From the NCBI GenBank assembly GCA_963920575.1, contig OY986964.1, positions 15,489,460-15,553,459 of the forward strand: a stretch of DNA of 64,000 bases. The letters run 5' to 3'. The notes below the pieces were generated by a model. The model was not told the origin of the DNA and did not search any database. It saw only the letters and a list, made by a program, of their open reading frames with translations. This document shows, piece by piece, positions 43,485-54,203 of the stretch (the first letter of the stretch is position 1; every line of letters starts with the position of its first letter). A program made the position numbers and the translations under genes. This stretch comes from Narthecium ossifragum. Lineage: Eukaryota; Streptophyta; Magnoliopsida; Dioscoreales; Nartheciaceae.

Positions 43485-44160
43485 ATGCCAGACGAGTTTA
43501 AGGTACGTGTCCCTTTTCCTCAAGCATTGAAATCTACTAAACTAACTATGGAGCCCAACAACGAGATCTTGGAACAACTTTGGCAAGTTAAGGTAAACCT
43601 CCCTCTTCTGCATGTTATTAAGCAAGTGCCTAACTATATCGAAGTGGTTAAAGATTTATTTACTATGAAGAGACAGCATCATGAAAACAACATTCTTAAC
43701 AGAACAGGTTAATGCACTGCTTCAACATAGGATTCCTCCGAAATATAAGTATCCTGGCTGTCCTAATGTGTCTTGTTTCATTGGAGAGTATGAAGTAGGA
43801 CAAGCTTTATTAGATCTTGGTGCAAGTGTCAATTTAATGTCATATTCTGTTTACTTGCAACTTGGTTTAGGACAGATTAAGTCGACATCCGTGGTCCTGC
43901 AACTGGCAGATAGATCCACGAAAACTCCACGAGGAGTAGTAGAGGATGTGCTTGTGCAAATAGGCAAATTTTATTATCATTTTGATTTCTTAGTCTTGTG
44001 CAAATAGACAACTAGCAAATAGTACAAGCTGTAGTAACTGCTGATTCTAGAATTCCAATTATTTTAGGTAGATCGTTTCTTGCTACTGCTAACACTATAA
44101 TTAATTGCAGGAATGGTTTAATGAAACTGACTTTTGGAAATATGAATTTAGAAAATTAAT
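43485..44160 (+). pseudogene. Athila Gag end and protease (nested fragment I)
   Basis: The Gag C terminus reads VNLPLLHVIKQVPNYIEVVK and DLFTMKRQHHE. The protease region reads VSCFIGEYEVGQALLDLGAS, then VNLMSYSVYLQLGLGQIK, LQLADRSTKTPRGVVEDVLV and IPIILGRSFLATANT. The catalytic triad is DLGAS, the usual Athila form. Frames shift near 43700 and 44010. RT, RNase H and integrase are deleted, since the sequence passes to HWVGGNLPK, typical of the region just after Athila pol. The left boundary with Tat, near 43445-43485, is not precise. Confidence 0.8.
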
Positions 44161-45676
44161 GTTTTTAATGTTCCCAAGCAACATGCTGATGATAATGAGT
44201 GCCCATAGACCTACATGATCGACACATGCATTGAAGAGGAGTTTGCACATAATGATTTCAACTATCTTTACCTAATTTTATTGATTTTGATAGCACTCGT
44301 AGCTCTATTGGAAATGATCATCTCAAGGCACCCCATGAAGCATTGCAGCCATATCCTGTTGGTTGAATCTTAGGTTTTGCAGTCCGTTTTGCTTAGTCGT
44401 TAAATAAAGCACTGGGTGGGAGGCAACCTGCCAAAGTAACCTATTTTAAGTTTTAGCTTTTAGTTATATGTTTTCTTTTTTGTTTTGTTTTTTCTTTAGG
44501 ATCTTTGGACCACCGTCTACCTTGCTTGAGAGCATCGGCCAACCATTCGGGAGATATGAAATTCGGCCACCCTGAGGAACCTTGGGCAGGATTACAACTA
44601 TTTTGTCAGGTGGCCTCGCTCCTATATCGATTTATAATTCTTATCTATTCTATTTAAAATTTAAACTTGCACCCTGTTTTATTCTATTACCATGTTTAGC
44701 ACACATTGACGACAATGTGAATTTTAGGTTGGGGGTGTAGGCATACATTACTTTATGCATGCTATTTTGTGGGTTTAATAGTGTTGAATTTAACATGTTA
44801 CTAGAAATTGTACATGAGCTGAAATTTTTATGCTTATTATACATGTTCTTTAACATTGATTGACCTATGCATGAATTGCATATGTGATAACCTGAAGGTA
44901 GAATATTATGTGATTCACACACGAACACTTTATGCGCAATGGCAATTATACTCACTAGAGGAATGAGCATGCTATTGTTAATCTGGACCATGATTTCAAC
45001 TTTAGCTAGTATGTTGAGTATTGCATGCAGAGAAAAGAAAAAAGAAAAGGAAAAATAGTAAGATTTCCGAGCTTGATTTGTAGCCGCTGGATCTGATTCT
45101 TGAGCCGAGGAGTGTTTTACATTTAGTGCCCTAAAGCCGCCTGGTTTGGGAGTTATTGGCTTGAGGTCATTACATGGATCCAGTTGTAGCTTAAGGGATC
45201 AAGTTGTGCCTAAATGACTATTAAGTGATCTACTGAGTAATCGGGTGTTCTTGCCTCAGGAAACGGGGTGCTCGTATAAAAAGGTAGAACCCCTGATAGC
45301 TAAAAAGTAAAAAAAAGAAAAGAAAAGGCATGTTGTAGTTAAAGGGCGAGGGTTGGATGATTGGTCAGGAAGATAGTAGTGTGTTTGGACTAATGGTGGG
45401 TAGAAGTTGCTTCTGTACGTAACATTTATTTGTCGCGTCACATGTGTTCATCTGGATGGTGATTAGCATGTTTGAAGTGTAGAAGTTAATTTCATGTGTT
45501 TGTAGTATGTGTATGAGTATAAAAAGTTTTCATGCTCTGTACTATATAGAACACTATTGACCTGATAAGGTAGAACTCCTATTATGCATGTCTACAACCT
45601 TAGACCGTTGGTGTGCTTAATTATATTTCATGCGCTTTGAATTGCTAGATACTAGCAATAAGCTGGTTGGGGGGTG
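44161..45676 (+). other. Athila non-coding region between pol end and 3-prime LTR
   Basis: GCACTGGGTGGGAGGCAACC (near 44410) is a common block after Athila pol. The rest is AT-rich, with no coding similarity. It ends with the polypurine tract GGTTGGGGGG (45665-45674) right before the LTR. Confidence 0.65.
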
Positions 45677-47178
45677 TGATGAGTGCATGAAAGTGCACTC
45701 TGAACAGTCTTATAATCATTTCAATTGCTGGATTATTATCCTTAATCAACATCTTTATTACTATTTTTAGATTTATATGTTGCTTCACAAAGTTTGAATA
45801 ATGCAGGAAATTGGAGCTAAAAGAAGCTGAAAAGATTACATGGGTCAACTTGGAAGATTAAACTATACCTGGTTATGAAGAACCAGATTATGTGCTATAT
45901 ATTATTGGAAATCTCGTGAAGTCTTGTTTTTGGAGAATTTTACGGTTCGTGATTCCGAGTTTTCTAGAGGAAGTTAGGGCATTTTTAGTACCAATGACGC
46001 AGTCTGAATGGCAAAAGAGAAAATACGCAAGAAAAATGATTGATCTTCTTCCCCTATAATGATCGATCATTTTATGCAGCCAGAGATGACAGAGAGCCAT
46101 GTTTTACAAGATCGATCTTCTCCCTTGAAATGATCGATCATCTTTGCAGCTGAGAAAATTGACGATGGAAATTATCAATCTTCTCCTTTAAAATGATCGA
46201 TCATCCTCGGGGCGTGACACTTCTACAGGATGAAATGATCGATCATCTTCCCCTGTGATGATCGATCATTATATAACAGTTACACAAAATCAAGGGTGTA
46301 GATCTAATCTGAGTTGAAGACCTTTGGAGCCTATAAATATGAAACTTAGGGTTATTCAAGGGGAGGTTTTTCAGGGCTCTTTAGAAGACTATTCTGGAGG
46401 AAGAAGGAGACTAATCCACCATCTATGGACGTGTAATCCTCAAGGCATGGCGGATGGATGACTAAGCAAGGACGAGGGTTTCTTCTTCATCGATGTGTTC
46501 ATATTTTAATTTTCAATGTTTAAACTCTATATATGTATTGGATCTTCACAGATTCTATGTGGTTGAACATTATTATAATTCCAGTCATGGTTTTGTTATG
46601 ATATTGTGATCCCATAGTTATCTCTATGTTTTTCTATCCAGTCTCATGAAATCTTTGCTATGCATTGCCCGTAGTGACAACTGGTATTGCATATTCTTAG
46701 GGATCTGTCAAGACAATGTTAGGGCTTTATCCCGTGAAATCTCTGCTGCGCGTTGCCTGTAGTGACAGCCAGTATCGTGTATTCTTAGATTTTGGTAGGA
46801 CGGAGTTAGAGCCGCAACGAGAAGAACCAACCATAGGTAGAGACATTTATATTCTACTAGATTCATAATTCTATATCTTCCAGTCGAGGTGATTGAGATG
46901 TGAATCCATCGACTGAGTATCATATGTACCCTTGATAGAAGAAGAACCAAAGTCTGAGTGAAGGATTTCTGAAGCCTAACCTCAACCAAATTCTGATTTC
47001 TTTCGTTAACTTAGCTTTACCATTAAATCTTCATTCTAACTTTCTTAACTCTTACGCTTTTGATTGTTTTTTATATTGTTATCTGTGTTCTGGATCCTTT
47101 CTGTTGTTTCCCTGTGGGATCGACCTCTCTTATGCTGTACTGCTCTGCGATCGCTGTGCGAGACACATTTGAGCGACA
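45677..47178 (+). repeat. Athila 3-prime LTR (fragment I)
   Basis: It starts TGATGAGTGCATG directly after the polypurine tract and is placed to end at GAGCGACA, about 1.5 kb later. It contains CCCTGTGGGATCGACC near 47110, common near Athila LTR 3-prime ends. A GATCGATC palindromic array lies at 46036-46275. The exact end is inferred; the element has no 5-prime LTR, so no target duplication can be checked. Confidence 0.7.
46036..46275. repeat. Palindromic GATCGATC array in the Athila LTR
   Basis: About eight sites, for example AATGATCGATCATTT, AAGATCGATCTTCTCCC and TGATGATCGATCATTAT, with CTTCTCCC-type linkers. It looks just like the arrays in the chromovirus LTRs B, F and G. TCGGGGCGTGACA, identical to the end of those LTRs, occurs within it at about 46207-46219. 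Confidence 0.88.
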
Positions 47179-47242
47179 TTAATGCGTCCCATCGTCACTC
47201 CATCAACTACTAATATAATGGAATAAAAACCATCTGAAAATT

Positions 47243-47960
47243 GTGCATGCAGACCAACAACCACTCATGGTCCACTCCAACTACATTGAGGCCGTGGAGA
47301 ACTCCGAACATGTGGAGATGTATCGAGGGTGCTTCATCCGCGAGGAGAGAGACCTTGACATGGAGGACATGATGTCAGCATGGGAGCATCTTGAGCAAGG
47401 TGTTATCTCCAAGGACCCTAGAGTGAAACAAGCGAGGGTTGGCGGAGATGAGCTAGTGATGTCCCATGCATGAATAGTCCATGTCTGCCAAGGGACGGGC
47501 TCGAGGATATCCAAGCCTCGCCCACAAGGGGAAACCCTCCATCAGGAAGGCCTAGGGTCGTAACATCAATTGAGTTCACTAAGGTTGCGAGAGCCGTCAT
47601 CTCGAGGCTCGAGACCCACCACGTCGAGCAAGGCCCAGGAGCGAACAACCCGACAGAGTTGGAGTCGATAGGAGCAAAGGGAGTAGGCCTCAACACATCA
47701 AAGCCGGACCCCTGACACGAGAGCAACTCCCGAGTCTGAGGAGATGCATGAGGACATCGAGCGGTAGCTTAGGTTAGTTTATGTATATAAGTTCCCCGCT
47801 TTCCCTAAAGTCACACCTTCAAGTGCCGACCGTCATGTATCATCCGACTTAGGTTTTCATGCTTTCCCTAATGTAACGTCTCCGGACGAGCTCGAGGAGG
47901 TTAATCTTGGGACACCCGAGGCTCCTCGAGTTACTTATGTAAATAGGGCTCTGGATTGTG
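47243..47960 (+). pseudogene. Tat pol linker upstream of RT
   Basis: Short frames such as MHADQQPLMVHSNYIEAVEN are followed by broken sequence. Then EEVNLGTPEAPRVTYVNRAL and AFSNLLHEFKDCFAWDYDEM appear, the latter the conserved block (YRDVFAWSYKEMPG-like) just before Tat RT. Confidence 0.6.
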
Positions 47961-47990
47961 AAATGAAGAAGGCTTTCTCAAATCTCTTAC

Positions 47991-48557
47991 ATGAGTTCAA
48001 AGATTGCTTTGCATGGGACTATGATGAGATGCCCGGTGAAGCAAGCTCCTCGAAGGCTAGCACCCGAGAAGATACCCAAAATAAAAGAAGAAGTCGAGCG
48101 CCTACTACATGCTAAGTTCAAAAGAACCGCTCGATACATCGAGTGGGTGTCCAACATAGTGCCCGTCACCAAGAAGAACGAGAAGATAAGGGTGTGCATC
48201 GACTACAGAAACCTTAACATGGCTACACCCAAAGATGAATACCCAATACCAGTAGTCGATCTCCTAGTTGATGCCACCACGGGGAATGAACTGATCTCTC
48301 TAATGGATGGGTACTCCGGGTACAACCAAATCCATGTAGCACATAAGGACGTTTATAAAATGACATTCACTTGTCCCGGGGCCATCGGGACCTTTGAGTA
48401 TGTGGTGATACCCTTCGGACTTAAGAACGCCGACGCCATGTACCAGAGGGCAATAAACGCCATCTTCCATGACTTGATTGGGAAGTCCCTCGAGATCTAC
48501 AATGACGATATCTTGGTTAAGTCAAAACGATTCGAGGATCACCTAGAAGTGCTTTGA
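47991..48557 (+). pseudogene. Tat reverse transcriptase
   Basis: After a small deletion with frameshift near 48030 (EMPG joined to CPVKQAPRRL), the RT reads VKQAPRRLAPEKIPKIKEEV, NIVPVTKKNEKIRVCIDYRN, LNMATPKDEYPIPVVDLLVD, ELISLMDGYSGYNQI and VVIPFGLKNADAMYQRAINA. The catalytic box is YNDD at 48498-48509 instead of Y-I/V-D-D. The LMDGYSGYNQI block with its Asp is kept. A stop ends the frame at 48557. Confidence 0.9.
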
Positions 48558-48572
48558 GTCACATTCCAAAGA

Positions 48573-49330
48573 ATGAGAACTCATCAACTAAAGCTAAACC
48601 CACTGAAATGCGCCTTCAGAATAGCTACGGGAAACTTCCTTGGCTTCCTCATACATAGTAGAGGCATTGAGATAAGGCAGAACAAAGCAAAGGCGATTAT
48701 CGAGACACAACCACCCAAGAACAAGCGAGAGCTTCAAAGCTTCCTGGGCCATCTAAGCTTCTTACGACGCTTCATCTCGAATGCCGCAGGGAAGAGCAAA
48801 GCTTTCTCTAACCTGCTGAAACTACGCCAAGGTCAAGAATTCGAGTGGGACGACAAACACCAAGAGGCCTTCGATGAAATCAAACGATATCTCGCAAAGC
48901 CTCCGGTGCTCATACCACCTTGATCAGGAGCTCCTCTAAAGCTATACCTCACGCCGACAAGGGATTCAATCGACTTTTTGTTAGTTCAAGACAATGAGGA
49001 TGGTCAAGAAAGGGCCATCTTTTACCTCAGTCAAGTCCTCATCGACGCCGAGACTAGGTACCCCCTGGCTGAGAAGTACTGCCTCGCGCTATACTTTGCA
49101 ACCTGCAAGCTCAAGCATTACCTAATCACACACACCATCCATGTAATCATGAAGGCAGACGTGATTAAGTATATGCTTTCTGACACTCTTCTGAGAGGAT
49201 GGGTTAGCAAATGGGGTCGATTCCTAACTTAGTTTGACTTGGTTTATGTACCTCTCAAAGTGGTCAAAGGTCAAGCCTTGGTCGGTTTCCTGGCAGATCA
49301 TTGCTAGGGACATGATTGCTTAGTTATAGA
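48573..49330 (+). pseudogene. Tat RT thumb and first RNase H
   Basis: LKLNPLKCAFRIATGNFLGF and ELQSFLGHLSFLRRFISN are the RT connection blocks. RNase H follows, with KLYLTPTRDSIDFLLVQDNE, GQERAIFYLSQVLIDAETRY and LALYFATCKLKHYL. Stops lie at about 48921 and 49230. Confidence 0.85.
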
Positions 49331-49374
49331 GTCGGAGGTGGAAATAGACTTGATCGAGGTCACTCCATGGAAGC

Positions 49375-49750
49375 TATAATTCGATGGGTCTAGCACATTG
49401 CAATCAGCCGGAGTCGGAGTTCTCCTGGTGTCTCCTCAAGGAGGTAAACATGCCTTCTCAACACGACTCTCCCCCAAATGCTCAAACAATGCAGCCGAGT
49501 ACTAAGCCTTGATTTTTGGCCTAGAAATTTCTTGAGACATGAATATTCTCGACCTCGAGATCATTAGTGATTCCCAGCTGGTCATCAAGCAGCTGTCTGG
49601 GGAGTATCGATGTTCGAGCACGGATCTCAAACCATTCCTACACAAGATCCGGGATCATCAATCTAGGCTTAGGATGGTCCACTTAACCCATGTTCTACAA
49701 AACGAGAACACCGAAGACAACATGTTGGCTCAACTTGGGTTGAGTTGAGA
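49375..49750 (+). pseudogene. Second (plant-type) RNase H of the Tat element
   Basis: FDGSSTLQSAGVGVLLVSPQ, then NNAAEY-stop-ALIFGLE, then LEIISDSQLVIKQLSGEYRC. This is the D...E...D pattern of the additional RNase H that marks Tat-lineage elements, positioned between the first RNase H and the integrase. One stop falls right after the catalytic Glu region, and another near 49525. Confidence 0.85.
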
Positions 49751-49778
49751 GATTGAAGTTGCTTTAACCCCTTCCGAG

Positions 49779-51152
49779 GTGTCAATAAACTTTACCTCGG
49801 AGGCCGACTGGAGAAAGCCGATCCTGGAATACCTCACAAATCCATCCCAGGCCCGGGGGGCAAAAGATCTCAGACAAAGAGCATCCAAATATCTCCTACT
49901 TGAAGGTGAACTATATCGCAAGTCCTTTGAGGGACCTTTACTCCGATGCATAAACGTAGACGATGCTCTCCGAACTCTACGAGAAGTCCACGACGGCGTA
50001 TGTGGAGCCCATCAAGGCGGGGTCAAGATGGTCTGGTCACTCAAACTACTCGAGTTCTACTGGCCCAACATGACCAACGACGCCATAAATTACGTGAAGG
50101 GATGCGTAATGTGCCAGAAGCATGTGCAAATACCTTAAGTCTCGACAGCCGAGTTACACTCAGTGGTGAAGCCCTGGTCGTTCCTAGGTTGGGCTATCGA
50201 TGCTATGGGTCGTATTGACCACACGTCGAGTAAAGGGCATAGATGTATCCTCGCCGCTACTAATTACTTTACAAAATGGGTCGAAGCAATCCCAGTCAAG
50301 GAAGTGACTCAAGTAGTTACTATCAGCTTTATTCAAGAACACATCATTTTCCGCATTAGACTACCTCAATCCATCACAGTGGATTGGGCTACTAGCTTCA
50401 ACGGGCAAGAAATGCAAAGATTTACAGAGGAACATGGCTTCGAGATAGTGAACTCAACCCCCTACTACGCCCAAGCCAACGGTCAAGCCAAGTCAAAAAA
50501 TAAAATCATAAAATACAATGTGCAAAAGGTGATAGACACGGATGAAAATTCGAGGAGATGGCACAAGATCTTAGGCGAGACCTTATGGGTGTATCACACA
50601 TCTCGACGCGAAAGCACAGGAACAACTCCCTATGAGTTAGTGTATGGACATGATGTTGTACTCCCCGTCGAGGTCCAAGTCGGCTCTCCGAGGACAGACC
50701 ACCAAACTCACATAAGCCCAGCGCAATATGAGGAGGCTATGCTCGGAGAGCTCGACTCGTTGGAAGGAGTCCGGATCCGAGCATTGAATCAAATTGAAGC
50801 CCAAAAGAGAAAAGCCGCCCGAGCTTACAACAAGCGAGTTCGAGGTCGAAGCTTCAACGTCGGAGACTTAGTATGGAAGATGATCTTACCTTTGAAAACC
50901 AAGGACTCGGATCATGGCAAATGGAGTCCAAACTGGGAAGGACCTTTCCGAGTCCGAGATGTCTTATATAGGAACGCATACCAGCTGCAAAGTTTTGACG
51001 GCATCGCCCATCGACATACTATCAATGGCAGATTCCTTAAAATTTATACACCATCTATATGGGAGACCAACATGGAAGTGCTAAAACAAAATTTTCCAGA
51101 ACTTTGGAAAAACTTCCTAAAATCCCCATTAAATAGAAGAGTCATTACATAG
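49779..51152 (+). pseudogene. Tat integrase, catalytic Glu lost
   Basis: The zinc-binding region VHDGVCGAHQGGVKM...GCVMCQKH (H-H-C-C) is intact. After a stop at 50139 the catalytic core is open for 329 codons: GWAIDAMGRID (first Asp), ITVDWATSFNGQEM (second Asp) and AQANGQAKSKNKII, where the catalytic Glu of GQAE is Lys (codon 50490-50492). The C-terminal part, RSFNVGDLVWKMILPLKTKD and GKWSPNWEGPFRVRDV, is well preserved. The missing Glu predicts no strand-transfer activity. Confidence 0.9.
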
Positions 51153-51249
51153 CAATGTTCTACATAGGAGGTTGAACCTCTCTTATAATGTCCCACATCA
51201 TCTCAAACAAGGCCAACATACATTCCGAGACGACGAAGTCAGTCGACCT

Positions 51250-53704
51250 CTATTGAAAGAACAGAAGCAAGCTTTCAAACCGACGCAAGTCTACATCAGG
51301 CTTGTCCAGGTTGGCGTTGAGCCTCGACTCCTCAGCATCCATCAGCTTGCAAAGCTCATCCCGCTGTGATATCCCCTTGGCCAGGGCCGTCTCCAAGGCA
51401 TGGATGCGACGATCCACTGCAACCGCCTGGGTATGCAGGTCCCAAAGGACAGACTCATTACGGCTGGAACTTTCACAACAAGTAGCTATGCTCTCATGGA
51501 GGCTAGAAACATCCGAGGTGACTTGAGTGCGCCTATACACTTGCTCCGCCCTTGCTTCCAACTGCAAGTGAAAGCGAACCAATAGGCTCCGGAAGCGGTC
51601 AAAATTGGTATGTGGAGCTGCCGATACATTCCACAATGCCTGGAGGAGTTGCAGGAGAAGTCCCCCTCAAACAAGCTCACTGACATTGCAATCCCGAAAG
51701 GGTTCGATGGCGTGCCGGATGGTCGCAAGGTGGGTCAGATCTGGTACAACCATATAGCGGTTGAAGGAAGGCTACAAGTCTTCAAAACTTTGCATATACT
51801 CACGGAGAGAACAACGCTCTGAGCTGTCCACAACAGATCTGGAAGAGCTCGCCCCTACACCTCCATGGGATGCAACATGGGACTCATCACCCTCGATACT
51901 TGGGTCTCGACTCATCGGGGAAGATGGGGGTGAGACCTCGTAGTCGAGATCCATCCACCCAGCCTCGAGCACCAGAGCCGCAACATTTGTTGCGGGCCCC
52001 TCTTCCTTGATTACGCCCTTCCCTTTGTCAATGGAAGGTTGTTGGTACTCGACAGATGGGAGCTCGATGGCAGATGCAAAGGCTCAGACAATATCCAAAC
52101 CCATTGGAGCCTCCCACGTCAACAGACCAGTCGAAGCCGGAACCACGGAGAACACCTTGCTATGAACAAGGTCTGGCTCGAAGGGAATAGCCAAAGACAA
52201 GGGCAAGGGTAAAGTCACCGACGGTAAAGCAAAGGAAGTCATGGCCTCTCCGTGTGACTCGACAATCGCATTTTTCGCCTTGATGACATCTCCCAGTGCC
52301 TCGGCGACATCACCGCCTTCCTTGGTGGCGGCTTCTATTCTCCCCTCCACCACCTCGGTCCTGACCTCGACAGTAACCTCATTCCCCATTTCAATGACAT
52401 CACCCCTAGGCTCAGTGATCATCGGGGGAGCATGTCCTTTTCTCGACAAGAGGGTAGCTACTATCTCTTGGACCTCCAAACCAATTTGCGCGATGTGTTC
52501 TGTGTTGGGGCGGAGATCTAAAAGAACAAAATACCAGGAGGTAAGGTGAGAAAACAAATAGGAAGAGAAAGCACACACGAAGAGAATACCTCTGACCCTT
52601 AGACCCAATATGGCACTGGGACGAGGTTTCCACTTCAGTAGAGTCTCCAAGTCAAACCTCGTGTATGTCCCAACCATTTGACTCGAAGAGGAGGGAGACT
52701 CAGAAGAAGCGGAATGCTCACTTGATTCATCTCCGGACTCGGACCGCGGTTAGCTAGTGAGGGCCCTGGAATCAGATTCAATCTCCCTAGCGAATGCATC
52801 AGCCTCACCATCATGCTCTACCCGAACCATAGAGGCTCCCGAGGTCACCACTAGCGGCGCAATCTCCTCCGGAGGGGCGGGCGCGAAACTAGATGGGAGC
52901 TCGGCATCAGGAGGCCTTAAGACTTCTACTGGCTGGGCGATCTCCTTCCCCGGAGTAGGCTCGAACACGACCGCCGGAGGTCCCGAGGTCTCCACTAGCC
53001 GAGCAACCTTCTCCGGAGGCGCAGACATGGGGCTAGATGGGAGCTCAACATCAGGAGGACTCGAGGCTTCTACTATCTCCTTTCCCAGAGTAGGCTCGAG
53101 CTCGACTGCTGGAGACCTCGGCATCTCCATGTGCAGGGCAAGTTTCTCAGAGGAGATGGACATAGGACTAGACAGGATCTCGACTTCAGGAGCCCGCGAG
53201 GTCTCTACTTGCTAAATGATTCCCTTCAGACGAGCCAACACTGGCTCGGGCTCGACCGCAGGGACCCTTGGAGCAGCCACGGGTGTGCCGACTTCCGCCG
53301 AGGGGACGGACACATGAGGCCTGGTCTTGACAGAGGCCCCTAGAGCTTCCACCGGCAGGTTCACTTCTAACTGAGGAACAGACTCAGGTGTTGAACCTAG
53401 CTCAGACACATGAACTTGTTCCTGAGATTGGCTCTCACTCGAAGAGGCCATGACAAGTCGCCTCCGTCTCGGGCGGAGTGGCTTGTCATCATACCTCTGC
53501 TTGAGTGCGGCGGCCTTTGAAGCCTCCATTGGCTGGCCAACCTCCTCTCGAAGGGCGGTGACAGGAACATGTCGGGGACCAACAACAGGAACTCGCCTTT
53601 GGGGTTGGGCCCACCTAAGGAAGCTTTGGCGAGGGACTTTATCCGAGTCCGAATCGGCTGGTGGTCATCATCATCATCGTCGTCATCCCTCTTCCGCTTC
53701 GAAG
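51250..53704 (-). pseudogene. Antisense gene of the Tat element: long exon and coiled-coil exon
   Basis: On the strand opposite pol, a long exon (53704-52590) starts KRKRDDDDDDDDHQPIRTR and passes into a repetitive Pro/Glu/Ser region with units like SSPMSAPPEKVARLVETSG and VELEPTLGKEI. It reaches MVGTYTRFDLETLLKWKPRP and a donor GTATTC (complement of 52584-52589). The next exon starts at 52517 after TTTTGTTCTTTTAG with NTEHIAQIGLEVQEIVATLL, and ends in coiled-coil sequence (HLQLEARAEQVYRRTQ, RRIHALETALAKGISQRDEL) with a stop at 51250. Stops near 53215, 52752 and 51770 break it. Antisense genes between pol and the 3-prime LTR are known in some Tat elements; the function is unknown. Confidence 0.7.
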
Positions 53705-53779
53705 CTGAAGTCAAGAGAGTCAAAGGAGACAAATGAACTCGGAAGCTTAGCCTAAAAGACAAAAGGAAGGAAAACTAAC

Positions 53780-54151
53780 CCTTAGGGGCTTTTCCCTTCC
53801 CCTCTCTAGGCGGATGAGACTCCTCACCCTCATCATCATCATCGTCATTGTCGTCATCCCTCTTCCACTTCAGAGCTGAAGTCAAGGGAATCAGATGAGA
53901 CAAGAGAGCTCGGAAGCCGTGGTCAAGAGATCAAAAGGAGACAAATAAGCCCGGAAGTCAAGCATAAAAGGCAAAGGGAAGGAGGACTAACCCTTAGGTG
54001 CTTTCCCTTTATCGTCTCTGGGCGAATGAGGCTCATCACCCTCATCATCACTGTCATCATCGGGACGACCACCCGCTCGAGGCCCTAACATAGAGTAATT
54101 AGATCAAACAACGCAAAGCAGTCGAAATATCGATCGGGTAATAAACTTACT
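53780..54151 (-). pseudogene. Antisense gene: short acidic exons, one duplicated in tandem
   Basis: The upstream exon ends at 54151 before GTAAGT. Then come exon a (54084-53992; GRPDDDSDDEGDEPHSPR) and exon b (53875-53780; LKWKRDDDNDDDDDEGEE). Each ends CCTAAGG before GTTAGT. Acceptors are TATGTTAG for exon a and CTTGACTTCAG for exon b and for the following long exon. The introns after a and b are similar in sequence, so one exon-plus-intron unit was duplicated. Introns are 66 to about 116 bp, ordinary for plants. Confidence 0.65.
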
Positions 54152-54203
54152 GTGAACTCCAGGGCCTGGGTACAACACCATCAGACGAGGAGTTGAGACG
54201 AGC

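Noticed and set aside
52750..53529. Plus-strand open frames (Ser/Thr/Gly-rich) opposite the antisense gene
   Set aside because: They are shadows; the minus strand has splice sites, acidic and coiled-coil features and repeats in frame, the plus strand has none.
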